Positions 17,162 through 25,208 of a stretch of DNA of 64,000 bases are shown here, one piece after another. Source of the stretch: Ignavibacteriota bacterium (GTDB lineage Bacteria > Bacteroidota > Ignavibacteria > UBA10030 > SZUA-254); NCBI GenBank assembly GCA_016212665.1, contig JACREZ010000044.1, forward strand, positions 1 to 64,000. Direction: 5' to 3'. Position 1 is the stretch's first letter; each line of letters starts with the position of its first letter. The notes beneath the pieces are model-generated. The model did not search any database, was not told the origin of the DNA, and was given only the letters and a program-made list of their open reading frames with translations. The position numbers and the translations under genes were made by a program.

Positions 17162-17920
17162 CTAAACTCGAACCGGTTTATTCATCAGGCTCGCCGCAAA
17201 CCCTGCGCCAAACCCATTGTCAATGTTCACTACGGTGACTCCGCTTGCGCACGAGTTTAACATTCCAAGTAACGCGGCAACGCCGCCGAAACTCGCACCG
17301 TAGCCAATCGAAGTCGGAACGGCGATGACAGGAACATCAACCAAGCCGCCGACAACACTGGGTAACGCGCCTTCCATTCCAGCAACAACAATGATAACGC
17401 TTGCCTTTGAAAGTTTATCGCTCTGCGAAAGCAGGCGATGAATTCCCGCAACTCCGACATCATACAGTTTTTCAACCGGGTTGCTCATCATGTGAGCGGT
17501 GATTGCCGCTTCTTCCGCAACGGGAATATCGGAAGTACCGGCAGAAATCACCAAGATTGTTCCACGATTTTTTTCCGGTGATTTCGGTTCATTCGCTGTG
17601 ATGATTCTCGCAAACTGATGGTAATGAGCGTGCTTGATTTTTCGTTTCACCGCTTTGAAATGTTCAAGCGAAGCACGGGTTGCAAGCAATGGTTGTTGTT
17701 TGTTAAAAATACGTGAAGCAATCTCAGCCGTTTGCTGAGGGGTTTTTCCCTCACATAAAATTACTTCCGGAAAACCTTGCCTCAAACTGCGATGATGGTC
17801 AACCGTAGCATAGCCGAGCGATTCAAACCTGAGCGTGGCAATCTTCTCAATGATTTGCTGTTCGCTCAGTTTTCCGCTTTTATATTCCTGAAGGAGTTGT
17901 TTGAGTTCTGGTTTGGTCAT
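17162..17920 (-). CDS. larB: nickel-pincer cofactor biosynthesis protein LarB
   Basis: LarB carboxylates and hydrolyses nicotinic acid adenine dinucleotide in synthesis of the nickel-pincer nucleotide of lactate racemase. The C-terminal PurE-like half is clear: ISAGTSDIPVAEEAA, VVAGMEGALPSVVGGL, VPTSIGYGAS and NIDNGFGAGF. The N-terminal ~70 residues (VDHHRSLRQGFPEVI) also match LarB. I chose the ATG at 17920 (252 residues); the frame runs 47 codons further upstream but with no conserved sequence. No larC, larE or racemase gene is in the window. Confidence 0.88.
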   Translation of the reverse strand: MTKPELKQLLQEYKSGKLSEQQIIEKIATLRFESLGYATVDHHRSLRQGFPEVILCEGKTPQQTAEIASRIFNKQQPLLATRASLEHFKAVKRKIKHAHYHQFARIITANEPKSPEKNRGTILVISAGTSDIPVAEEAAITAHMMSNPVEKLYDVGVAGIHRLLSQSDKLSKASVIIVVAGMEGALPSVVGGLVDVPVIAVPTSIGYGASFGGVAALLGMLNSCASGVTVVNIDNGFGAGFAASLMNKPVRV

Positions 17921-18054
17921 AACAAGTCGGGCAAAATATACTTGATTTTGGAGGGAGAAACAAAGAGTCGTTACAGGATTCTCCTTTGGCAAAGTCTCCC
18001 CCTTTTCGTATTTTGACCTGCGATTATTGCAATAATTAGTTATTTCAGGGCTTC

Positions 18055-18666
18055 TTGCCATACATCATCAGCGTATTTCTTGGATATCTTCTCGGTTCGT
18101 TTCCTACTGCGTATCTGTTCGTGAAGCAGGCAACGCGGCTCGATATTCGCGAGAGTGGCAGCAAAAACGTCGGCGCGATGAACGCGTTTGAAGTTTCAAA
18201 CTCGAAACTTACCGGCACGCTTGTTATGCTCATTGATATTGTGAAGGGAACGCTTGCAGTCGTTTTCAGTGCGCAGTTGTTCGGCTGGCAAAACGGATTA
18301 GCAATTGGACTTAGCGGCATCGCCTCAATCGTCGGTCATAATTATCCGGTTTGGTTGAACTTCAGAGGCGGGCGCGGACTTTCAACAACGGCGGGTGTGA
18401 TGCTTGTGCTGAGTTGGTTGTTTGTCGTTATTTGGTGTTCGGTGTTTGCATTTGGTTATAAATTGTTTGATGATATTCATAAAGCGAACATCTTCGCGTC
18501 TGTCGTCAGTCCGTTGGCAATGTTCTTGCTTCCCGAACGTTTGCTGAAGGCTACTCTGCTTCCAAGCATAACTTCTGAAGTGGCAGTAATCGTTTCATTT
18601 GTAGCATGTGTGTTAATTTTACTTCGTCATGCAGACCAAATAATACTTATGATGCGAGATGTGTAG
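18055..18666 (+). CDS. plsY: glycerol-3-phosphate acyltransferase PlsY
   Basis: PlsY transfers an acyl group from acyl-phosphate to glycerol 3-phosphate at the inner membrane, the first step of phospholipid synthesis. The 203-residue polytopic protein shows GYLLGSFPTAY, the ESGSKNVGAMN loop, GHNYPVWLNFRGGRG and a late hydrophobic helix, all family marks. The only start is TTG at 18055, with CAGGG 5 nt upstream. It is divergent from larB. Confidence 0.92.
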   Translation: MPYIISVFLGYLLGSFPTAYLFVKQATRLDIRESGSKNVGAMNAFEVSNSKLTGTLVMLIDIVKGTLAVVFSAQLFGWQNGLAIGLSGIASIVGHNYPVWLNFRGGRGLSTTAGVMLVLSWLFVVIWCSVFAFGYKLFDDIHKANIFASVVSPLAMFLLPERLLKATLLPSITSEVAVIVSFVACVLILLRHADQIILMMRDV

Positions 18667-18721
18667 GTCGAAATGTCTTTCGTTCTACAATGTTATGTCT
18701 AATGCCATCTTACTCTTGTTA

Positions 18722-18750
18722 ATCCCCCCCCAACCTAAAGGTTGGGGCTA
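18722..18750. repeat. G/C-rich hairpin element
   Basis: CCCCAACC-TAAA-GGTTGGGG is a perfect 8-bp stem following plsY and preceded by extra C. It has the same form as the outer hairpins of the compound palindrome at 34 kb. It may act as a terminator of plsY, though a T run is lacking. Confidence 0.6.
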
Positions 18751-18843
18751 TTAATACAAACAAGAAGATTTCTAAACAACAGACTAAAAACCAAAACGAA
18801 AACAATAAACTAAAAACTGTATCCCGACGGCAGTCAAGAAACC

Positions 18844-18870
18844 CAAAACTCAAAACTCAAAACTCAAAAC
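18844..18870. repeat. heptanucleotide tandem repeat (CAAAACT)
   Basis: Almost four perfect copies of the 7-mer CAAAACT lie just upstream of the transketolase gene. It is the reverse complement of the GTTTTGA units at 17113 and 19804, so one repeat family is placed in three neighbouring spacers. Confidence 0.85.
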
Positions 18871-18898
18871 AATCTTTCTATCAATCATACTTCTGTTC

Positions 18899-19783
18899 AT
18901 GAATAAATTACCCATAAACGAATTACCGGAACTTGCGCGGCAACTGCGTCGCGATGTAATAAAGATGCTTATGATCTCCAAGTCGGGACATTCAGGCGGT
19001 CCACTTGGCTTGGCAGATATTTTTGCATCGCTCTATTTTCATTTGATGAAGGTTGACCCGACTAAGCCGACGATGGAAGAACGGGATTTCTTTTTTCTTT
19101 CTGCCGGACATCTCGCCCCGATTTGGTATGCAACACTTGCACGTCGAGGTTATTTACCGATAAGCGAACTCACAACGCTCAGAAAAATCAACGGACGATT
19201 ACAGGGACATCCTGCTCCGGCAAAAACGCATGGTCTTCCGGGAATTGAGATTGCTTCAGGTGCGCTCGGTCAGGGACTTTCCATCGGAGTCGGTTGCGCG
19301 TTGGGTTTGCGTCTCGATAAGAAACCGAATCAAGTCTATGTATTATGCGGCGACGGAGAATTGAATGAAGGACAAATCTGGGAAGCGATGATGACTGCCG
19401 GACACCATAAAGTTGACAATTTGATTTGCATCGTTGACAGAAACTTCTGTCAGATTGATAATCGAACAGAAAAAGTGATGGAACTCGAACCGCTTGCCGA
19501 TAAGTGGAAAGCATTCAACTGGCACGTACTTGAGTGCAACGGCAACGATATCGAACAATTCATCAACACAGTACATCAGGCGAAAGAACTGAAAGGAAAA
19601 CCGAAAGTAATTCTCGCACAAACATTCATGGGCAAAGGCGTTTCGTTTATGGAAGATGATTACAAATGGCACGGTGTTCCGCCAAGCGAAGAGCAAGGGA
19701 AGCAAGCTCTTAGTGAAATCGCTCCGACAAAATATGGGGACTTTGTTCAGTTTGAGTGGGAGAAAGCCGCAGTCGTTATATAG
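18899..19783 (+). CDS. transketolase, N-terminal (TPP-binding) subunit
   Basis: This is half of a split transketolase that moves two-carbon units in the pentose phosphate pathway. It has GHSGGPLG, HAPI-like GHLAPIWYATL and the thiamine-diphosphate motif GDGELNEGQIWEA...DRN. At 294 residues it covers only the pyrophosphate-binding half; the pyrimidine-binding and C-terminal domains are in the gene at 20383. Split transketolases are common, but here a two-gene toxin-antitoxin-like pair separates the halves. Confidence 0.93.
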   Translation: MNKLPINELPELARQLRRDVIKMLMISKSGHSGGPLGLADIFASLYFHLMKVDPTKPTMEERDFFFLSAGHLAPIWYATLARRGYLPISELTTLRKINGRLQGHPAPAKTHGLPGIEIASGALGQGLSIGVGCALGLRLDKKPNQVYVLCGDGELNEGQIWEAMMTAGHHKVDNLICIVDRNFCQIDNRTEKVMELEPLADKWKAFNWHVLECNGNDIEQFINTVHQAKELKGKPKVILAQTFMGKGVSFMEDDYKWHGVPPSEEQGKQALSEIAPTKYGDFVQFEWEKAAVVI

Positions 19784-19803
19784 ATGTGATGTGAACAGAT
19801 AAT

Positions 19804-19824
19804 GTTTTGAGTTTTGTGTTTTGA
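19804..19824. repeat. heptanucleotide repeat (GTTTTGA)
   Basis: Three 7-mers GTTTTGA GTTTTGT GTTTTGA lie in the spacer between the transketolase N-subunit and the DUF4258 gene. They belong to the same family as the copies at 17113 and 18844. Confidence 0.7.
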
Positions 19825-19863
19825 AAGATAAAAGAACTCAAATAGAGTAATGAACAGATTGAA

Positions 19864-20124
19864 ATGAAAGTCAGAATTGACCCGCACACACTCGAACAGA
19901 TGTTGAAACGCGGAACTAATGAAGAAGAAATTATAGAAGTATTAAAATCAGAAAAAGTTGAATTTGCTAAAAGGGGTCGGTTCAAGAAATCAAAAGTGTT
20001 TTCGTTCAATGAATACTGGTGCAATAAATTTTATGCACAGAAAAAAGTAGAAGTTATCTACACAGTTGAACAGGAAGAAATTGTAACAGTGACAGTTTAT
20101 GTTTTTTATGGATATTGGTTATGA
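19864..20124 (+). CDS. DUF4258 family protein, putative toxin
   Basis: This 86-residue protein begins VRIDPHTLEQMLKRGTNEEEI and ends in strands VEVIYTVEQEEIVTVTVYVFYGY. The pattern matches DUF4258, RelE/BrnT-like small proteins usually paired with DUF2283. Its TGA overlaps the ATG of the DUF2283 gene by 4 nt. The pair is inferred to be a toxin-antitoxin module; activity is unproven. Confidence 0.75.
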   Translation: MKVRIDPHTLEQMLKRGTNEEEIIEVLKSEKVEFAKRGRFKKSKVFSFNEYWCNKFYAQKKVEVIYTVEQEEIVTVTVYVFYGYWL

Positions 20125-20330
20125 AAATAGTTTATAACACAACACAGGATTTACTCCACATTGTTTTTCGTGAAAGCGGACAGGTGCGGAATGAACGATA
20201 TAATGATGACATCGTATTCGATGTTGATTCAAATAATAAAATTGTCGGAATGGAAATTCTTGATGCGTCGAGTTACTTGGATGCACAAGATATTAGACAT
20301 GTGAAAGTGATTGAAGAAAAAGCCGCGTAG
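20121..20330 (+). CDS. DUF2283 family protein, putative antitoxin
   Basis: This 69-residue protein starts MKIVYNTTQDLLHIVF and contains IVFDVDSNNKIVGMEILDASS, the DUF2283 signature. The start is the ATG overlapping the upstream stop. It lies immediately before the transketolase C-subunit gene, whose ATG is 52 nt downstream. Confidence 0.8.
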   Translation: MKIVYNTTQDLLHIVFRESGQVRNERYNDDIVFDVDSNNKIVGMEILDASSYLDAQDIRHVKVIEEKAA

Positions 20331-20382
20331 GATAATCTCAAACCCGAAACTACAACAAGAAACACAAAACCAGAAACCAAAT

Positions 20383-21354
20383 ATGAAATACACATCATCA
20401 GATAACAAAGCCACCCGTCAGGGTTTTGGCGAAATGTTAGTCGAGTTGGGAAAAGAGAACCCCAATGTCGTTGTTCTTGGAGCGGATGTAACGCCCTCCG
20501 TTAAAACCGATCTATTTCAAAAAGCATTTCCGGAAAGATTTTTCAGTGTGGGAATTGCCGAGCAAGATATGATTGGCGTTGCCGCGGGATTTTATCTTGC
20601 AGGAAAAATTCCGTTCACTGCGGCGTATGGAGAATTTGCCGCAGGTCGTCCGTTTGACCAAATCAGGCAATCGCTCGCATACAGTGAAATTCCTGTGAAG
20701 ATTTGTGCATCGCATTGTGGAATAACTGTCGGGCAAGACGGCGCCACGCACGAATCGCTCGAAGACATTGCACTTATGCGTTCACTGCCGCACATGGTCG
20801 TTGCTTCGCCGTGCGATTATCATCAGGCGAGAAAAATGGTTCGTGCGAGTGTCGCGTTGCACAATCCGATCTACATCAGAATGTTTCGTGATAACACTCC
20901 TGTGTTCACCAAAGCGGATGATGAGTTTCAGTTTGGCAAAGCAGACACGCTCATTGATGGAACAGATGTAACAATCATTGCGTGTGGCTTGCAAGTGTGG
21001 GAAGCAATATGTGCTGAAGAAATTCTCGCGGCAGAAGGAATCAGCGTTCGACTTATCAACATGCACACAATTAAGCCGCTCGATAAAGATGCAATTGTAA
21101 AAGCCGCATCGGAAACGGGAGCGATTGTGACAGCAGAAGACCACCAAATTCAAGGTGGACTTGGAAGCGCAGTTGCTGAAGTTCTTGCTCAAACAATCCC
21201 AACACCGCAAGAGTTTGTTGCCGTGAATGATACGTTCGGGGAATCAGGACTGGGGCATGAATTGATGAAGAAGTACGGAATTGATAAAGAGGCGATTGTC
21301 AAAGCAACCCGCAAAGTGTTGGAACGTAAACGGAGACATGACGGTTCTAAGTGA
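20383..21354 (+). CDS. transketolase, C-terminal subunit
   Basis: It carries the pyrimidine-binding and C-terminal domains: VVLGADVTPSVKT, VGIAEQDMIGVAAGFYLAG (with the activating Glu), YGEFAAGRPFDQIRQSLAY and CGITVGQDGATHE. I chose the ATG at 20383 (323 residues); the open frame extends to 20311 but this would overlap the DUF2283 gene. It should form the active enzyme with the product of 18899-19783. Confidence 0.93.
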   Translation: MKYTSSDNKATRQGFGEMLVELGKENPNVVVLGADVTPSVKTDLFQKAFPERFFSVGIAEQDMIGVAAGFYLAGKIPFTAAYGEFAAGRPFDQIRQSLAYSEIPVKICASHCGITVGQDGATHESLEDIALMRSLPHMVVASPCDYHQARKMVRASVALHNPIYIRMFRDNTPVFTKADDEFQFGKADTLIDGTDVTIIACGLQVWEAICAEEILAAEGISVRLINMHTIKPLDKDAIVKAASETGAIVTAEDHQIQGGLGSAVAEVLAQTIPTPQEFVAVNDTFGESGLGHELMKKYGIDKEAIVKATRKVLERKRRHDGSK

Positions 21355-21377
21355 TGTAAAATTTCTGTGAGTTTGCT

Positions 21378-22592
21378 ATGAAAAAAATCTTCATACTTTT
21401 TCTTGTGATGTTGTTACCGCTCATGGTCGGAGTGTGGGCGGGGTATTCTTTCGGTTTTCATCAGGCAGAGGAATCGCTTTCTGGTGAGATGCAAAATGAT
21501 GATGCTCAGGCAGAAGCGATGCAGGCGTTCTATCATGGAGAAAATCGAGATAGTATCAATCAGGAAATTTCTAATCAACGGCACAACGCGATTACTCGCT
21601 CGGTTGCTCACGCAAGTTCGGCAGTTGTCGGAATCAACGTAACAGAAGTGCGCGAGTACCGTTATCGGGATCCGTGGTCTCAATTTTTCGGAGAAGACCC
21701 GTTCTTCCGTCAGTTCTTTGGTCCGAGAACATACAAGCAAGAAATTAAAGGACTCGGTTCCGGCTTCATCATTTCTCCCGACGGATATATCATCACCAAC
21801 GACCACGTAGCAGGCAACGCAAGTAAAATTACTGTGACACTTACCAACAAAGAAAAGTACGATGCGGAAATCATCGGCACCGACCCTTCGACGGATGTTT
21901 GCTTGTTGAAAATTAATGGACGAGATCTGTCCTATATTGAATTGGGAAACTCGAACGATGTCATCATCGGTGAGTGGGTAATTGCCCTTGGAAATCCTTT
22001 TGGATTGTTCGAGATAAGCGACAAGCCGACAGTCACTGTCGGAGTTGTGAGCGCAACCGGGATGAACATCAACGCGGGAGAAGGACGATATTACCGCGAC
22101 ATGATTCAGACGGATGCTTCGATTAATTCCGGCAACAGCGGTGGTCCGCTTATCAATTCTATCGGTGAAGCCATTGGCGTGAACTCGGTGATATTCACTC
22201 CGAATCAGGGAAGCGTCGGCGTTGGGTTTGCCATTCCGATTAACCGGGTGAAGAAAATTGTTGATGAACTTCGTTCGCACGGAAAAGTTGAACGGAACTT
22301 CTGGACGGGGTTGGATATTCAATCGGTTGATGCGCGGGTTGCGCGATATTTTGGATTGGACAAAGCGGAAGGTGTGATTGTCAGCGATGTGAAGCGTAAC
22401 AGTCCTGCGGCAAAATCAGGTTTCAAAGTTGGTGACATCATAGTAGAAATCAATGGTGAGCCAATAAAAAATGAGGATGCAGTAAACAGTATTGTCAGCG
22501 AGGCGCGTGTTGGCGATGTTTGGAAAATAAAAGTCATGCGTGAAAAAGAATTGATGACCTTACAATTGAAATTGGAACGAACCCAGCAATGA
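21378..22592 (+). CDS. membrane-anchored HtrA/Deg serine protease
   Basis: This 404-residue periplasmic quality-control protease has an N-terminal hydrophobic anchor or uncleaved signal (residues 5-25). The trypsin-like domain has triad H143 (TNDHVAG), D173 (STDVCLL) and S254 (SGNSGGP), and one PDZ domain covers ~310-400. A single PDZ and N-terminal anchor resemble DegS more than DegP/DegQ, but the regulatory role is not inferable. It begins 23 nt after transketolase. Confidence 0.92.
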   Translation: MKKIFILFLVMLLPLMVGVWAGYSFGFHQAEESLSGEMQNDDAQAEAMQAFYHGENRDSINQEISNQRHNAITRSVAHASSAVVGINVTEVREYRYRDPWSQFFGEDPFFRQFFGPRTYKQEIKGLGSGFIISPDGYIITNDHVAGNASKITVTLTNKEKYDAEIIGTDPSTDVCLLKINGRDLSYIELGNSNDVIIGEWVIALGNPFGLFEISDKPTVTVGVVSATGMNINAGEGRYYRDMIQTDASINSGNSGGPLINSIGEAIGVNSVIFTPNQGSVGVGFAIPINRVKKIVDELRSHGKVERNFWTGLDIQSVDARVARYFGLDKAEGVIVSDVKRNSPAAKSGFKVGDIIVEINGEPIKNEDAVNSIVSEARVGDVWKIKVMREKELMTLQLKLERTQQ

Positions 22593-22647
22593 ACCTACTC
22601 TATATATTATTATTTAGATATTTAACTTCATCAGATTCGGTTCATAG

Positions 22648-23940
22648 ATGATTGAGCGATACACGCGGAAAGAAATGGGGGCGATTTGGTCGGAAGAAAA
22701 TAAATTCCGCATCTGGTTAGAAATTGAATTGCTCGCGTGTGAAGCACAGGCAGAACTCGGAGTGATTCCGAAAGACGCCGTCAAGATGATTCGGGAGAAA
22801 GCATCGTTCGATGTTGAACGGATTGATGAGATTGAGCGAACGGTTAACCATGATGTGATTGCATTTCTCACCAATGTTGGAGAATATGTCGGAGCGGAGT
22901 CGCGTTTCATTCATCTCGGAATGACATCGAGCGACGTACTCGATACCGCACTTGCTGTTCAGATGAAACAATCGGGCGACTTGTTGTTGAACGATTTGAA
23001 AAAACTTTCTGAGATTCTTGCTCGCCGTTCAAAAGAATTCAAATACACAATCATGGTTGGAAGAACTCATGGCATTCATGCCGAGCCGACGACATTCGGA
23101 TTGAAACTCGCTCTCTGGTTTGATGAAACACAACGTAATATCAAACGACTCGAACGGGCAATCGAAGCAGTTTCGTTCGGACAAATTTCCGGAGCCGTTG
23201 GAACGTACGAACATCTTGACCCGTTTGTTGAGGAATATGTTTGCGGGAAACTTGGATTGAAACCCGCTCCAATTTCAACACAGATCCTGCAAAGAGATAA
23301 TCACGCAGAGTTTCTGACATCCATTGCACTAATTGGAAGTTCGCTCGAAAAGTTTGCGACGGAAATCAGGCATCTCCAAAAAACGGAAGTGCTGGAAGCG
23401 GAAGAATATTTTTCCAAAGGACAGAAAGGTTCATCTGCGATGCCGCACAAGCGTAATCCGATTACGTGCGAGCGTGTTGCCGGACTTGCCCGCGTACTTC
23501 GCGGCAACGCACACGCGGCGATGGAAAATATTTCTCTCTGGCACGAACGGGATATCACTCATTCCTCCGTCGAACGCATCGTCGTTCCCGATAGTTGCAT
23601 TTTGCTTGATTACATGCTTGCTCAGTTCATCAAGATTATTGATAATCTTCTCATCTATCCTGAAAATATGCTCAAGAATCTTGAACTGACGAACGGTTTG
23701 ATTTTCTCACAATCGGTTTTGCTCGCGTTAGCAAAGAAAGGAATGAAAAGGGAAGATGCGTACGCCGCAGTTCAAAAAGCGGCGATGGAAGTTTGGCAAA
23801 GTAAACGGAACTTCAAAGAGGTGTTGAAAGAGGATGAAACAATTCGAGCGGTTCTAAACGAGCAAGAATTGGATGAGTTGTTTGATTTGAAAAAATCAAT
23901 GAAGAGTGTTGAATATATTTTTGAGAGAGTCGGTTTATGA
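22648..23940 (+). CDS. purB: adenylosuccinate lyase
   Basis: PurB cleaves SAICAR and adenylosuccinate in purine synthesis. The 430-residue protein has the fumarase/aspartase-superfamily signature GSSAMPHKRNPI and upstream GMTSSDVLDTA and GRTHGIHAEPTT, as in the short bacterial PurB class. Its TGA overlaps the hicB start by 4 nt (ATGA), tying an essential metabolic gene to a toxin-antitoxin pair. Confidence 0.95.
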   Translation: MIERYTRKEMGAIWSEENKFRIWLEIELLACEAQAELGVIPKDAVKMIREKASFDVERIDEIERTVNHDVIAFLTNVGEYVGAESRFIHLGMTSSDVLDTALAVQMKQSGDLLLNDLKKLSEILARRSKEFKYTIMVGRTHGIHAEPTTFGLKLALWFDETQRNIKRLERAIEAVSFGQISGAVGTYEHLDPFVEEYVCGKLGLKPAPISTQILQRDNHAEFLTSIALIGSSLEKFATEIRHLQKTEVLEAEEYFSKGQKGSSAMPHKRNPITCERVAGLARVLRGNAHAAMENISLWHERDITHSSVERIVVPDSCILLDYMLAQFIKIIDNLLIYPENMLKNLELTNGLIFSQSVLLALAKKGMKREDAYAAVQKAAMEVWQSKRNFKEVLKEDETIRAVLNEQELDELFDLKKSMKSVEYIFERVGL

Positions 23941-24161
23941 AAACAGGAAACGGTCTTCACAATTTCACACTTGAGTATTGGAAAGATAAAACATGGTATG
24001 TCGGAAGGTTAAAAGAAGTGCCGGGAGTTTTCAGCCAGGGGAAAACGTTGACGGAATTGAAGGAGAATATTCAAGACGCGTACAAAATGATGCTTGAAGA
24101 GACTGAATTGTTTATTCCGAGTCAGACAGTACGAACGACAGTGGTCGGTGTGGCAGTGTGA
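23937..24161 (+). CDS. hicB: HicB-family antitoxin
   Basis: This 74-residue partial RNase-H fold protein has WYVGRLKEVPGVFSQGKTLTELKENIQDAY, the classic HicB/UPF0150 pattern. There is no separate DNA-binding domain. It overlaps purB upstream and hicA downstream by 4 nt each. HicB neutralises HicA. Confidence 0.88.
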   Translation: MKTGNGLHNFTLEYWKDKTWYVGRLKEVPGVFSQGKTLTELKENIQDAYKMMLEETELFIPSQTVRTTVVGVAV

Positions 24162-24346
24162 AACGTCGTGAATTCATCAAGGAATTAGAAAAACATGGAT
24201 GCATTCTTAAGCGACATGGTTCGAGACACGATATTTATTACAATCCGACATTGCATAAAAGCGCGCCGGTTCCTCGTCATCAAGAACTTGCCGACTCGCT
24301 CTGTACATTGATTCGCAGGCAACTTGGTATCAACGACAAACTATGA
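24158..24346 (+). CDS. hicA: HicA-family mRNA interferase toxin
   Basis: This 62-residue dsRBD-like protein has KRREFIKELEKHGCILKRHGSRHDIY and VPRHQELADSLCTLIRRQLGI. The His in the GSRHD segment is the expected catalytic residue. The start is GTG within a GTGA overlap with hicB. Gene order is antitoxin then toxin. Confidence 0.88.
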   Translation: MKRREFIKELEKHGCILKRHGSRHDIYYNPTLHKSAPVPRHQELADSLCTLIRRQLGINDKL

Positions 24347-25146
24347 GGAATTCACTTTTGTATTCAAAAGATAGACGAAGAATTATTATAAGCATACTCT
24401 TTGTTCTTCTTAATTATTTCCCTTGTTTTTCACAGTACGATAGCACACATGTTTTGCTAAAGAGTGGGCAAGAGATGAATGTTCTTATTTCAAAAGTTGA
24501 ACTATGGGGTTTTACTTTGAGTGATGAGCGGTTGTTACTCTTCAAGGTACTTGATGAGGTGATTACACATGATACGATGCTCGTCCAACAAGTACGAAAT
24601 GTAACGGATAGTGTAGGTGTAATAAAAGAAGCAAACATGTGGAGAATAGATTTTCGACATGCAAAAATTCGTCCTTTCGAATCTTCTTCTAAAAGTTTAA
24701 TTTTGGTTCGATCAGCTTCTCTCAATATTTCTGCAGATTTTTCCATTAACTACAATTTTCAAATTGATGTTTCTCCATCCGATTTTGAGTACCTCGTATT
24801 TTCAACTGGTTTTACAGCAGGTTCTACAATTGCAGGTGCAAATCAGACTTGGGGTGCCTATCTCGGCGCAGGATTAATTTTGGTTTTTGAATATCATTCT
24901 TTTTTAGTGACCATAAATTATGGGGAAACAAATATCCAAGGAACTTATCGTTTCGATATCAACGAAAAGGTAACTAGGACGGAACGAAGCCCGGGATATC
25001 TAAAAGCTGAAGCGCATATTTATGGAAATTCTGACAGTAAAATGTTGATTACTCTTGGTTCGTATAGATTTTTTTCAAAATCGGGTTGGGGGAACAAGGA
25101 AACCTTTTGGGGATTTAAATTGGGAATAGGATTGAAATTCTTTTAA
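24343..25146 (+). CDS. secreted outer-membrane barrel-like protein coupled to hicA
   Basis: This 267-residue protein has a hydrophobic stretch at residues ~13-30 ending FSQ, a likely signal peptide. The second half (from ~130) is rich in alternating aromatic strands and the protein ends LGIGLKFF, with the C-terminal Phe typical of barrels. Its ATG overlaps the hicA stop by 4 nt. The family was not recognised. AT content is slightly higher than in purB. Confidence 0.6.
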   Translation: MRNSLLYSKDRRRIIISILFVLLNYFPCFSQYDSTHVLLKSGQEMNVLISKVELWGFTLSDERLLLFKVLDEVITHDTMLVQQVRNVTDSVGVIKEANMWRIDFRHAKIRPFESSSKSLILVRSASLNISADFSINYNFQIDVSPSDFEYLVFSTGFTAGSTIAGANQTWGAYLGAGLILVFEYHSFLVTINYGETNIQGTYRFDINEKVTRTERSPGYLKAEAHIYGNSDSKMLITLGSYRFFSKSGWGNKETFWGFKLGIGLKFF

Positions 25147-25208
25147 AGGATTTTACTCTTACTATGTATGGCAATTAATATAATCGAAAAACAAAATAAG
25201 GAATGGTT

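Noticed and set aside
18844-18870. CRISPR array
   Set aside because: Units are 7 nt, directly adjacent, without spacers; no cas genes in the window.
21414-22322. 302-codon open frame on the minus strand opposite the Deg protease
   Set aside because: Its sequence is low in recognisable motifs and is the antisense of a clearly identified protease with an intact catalytic triad; it is a shadow frame.
22648-25146. Frameshift or pseudogene in the purB-hicBA chain
   Set aside because: All four frames are intact with normal lengths; the overlaps are regular ATGA/GTGA joints.
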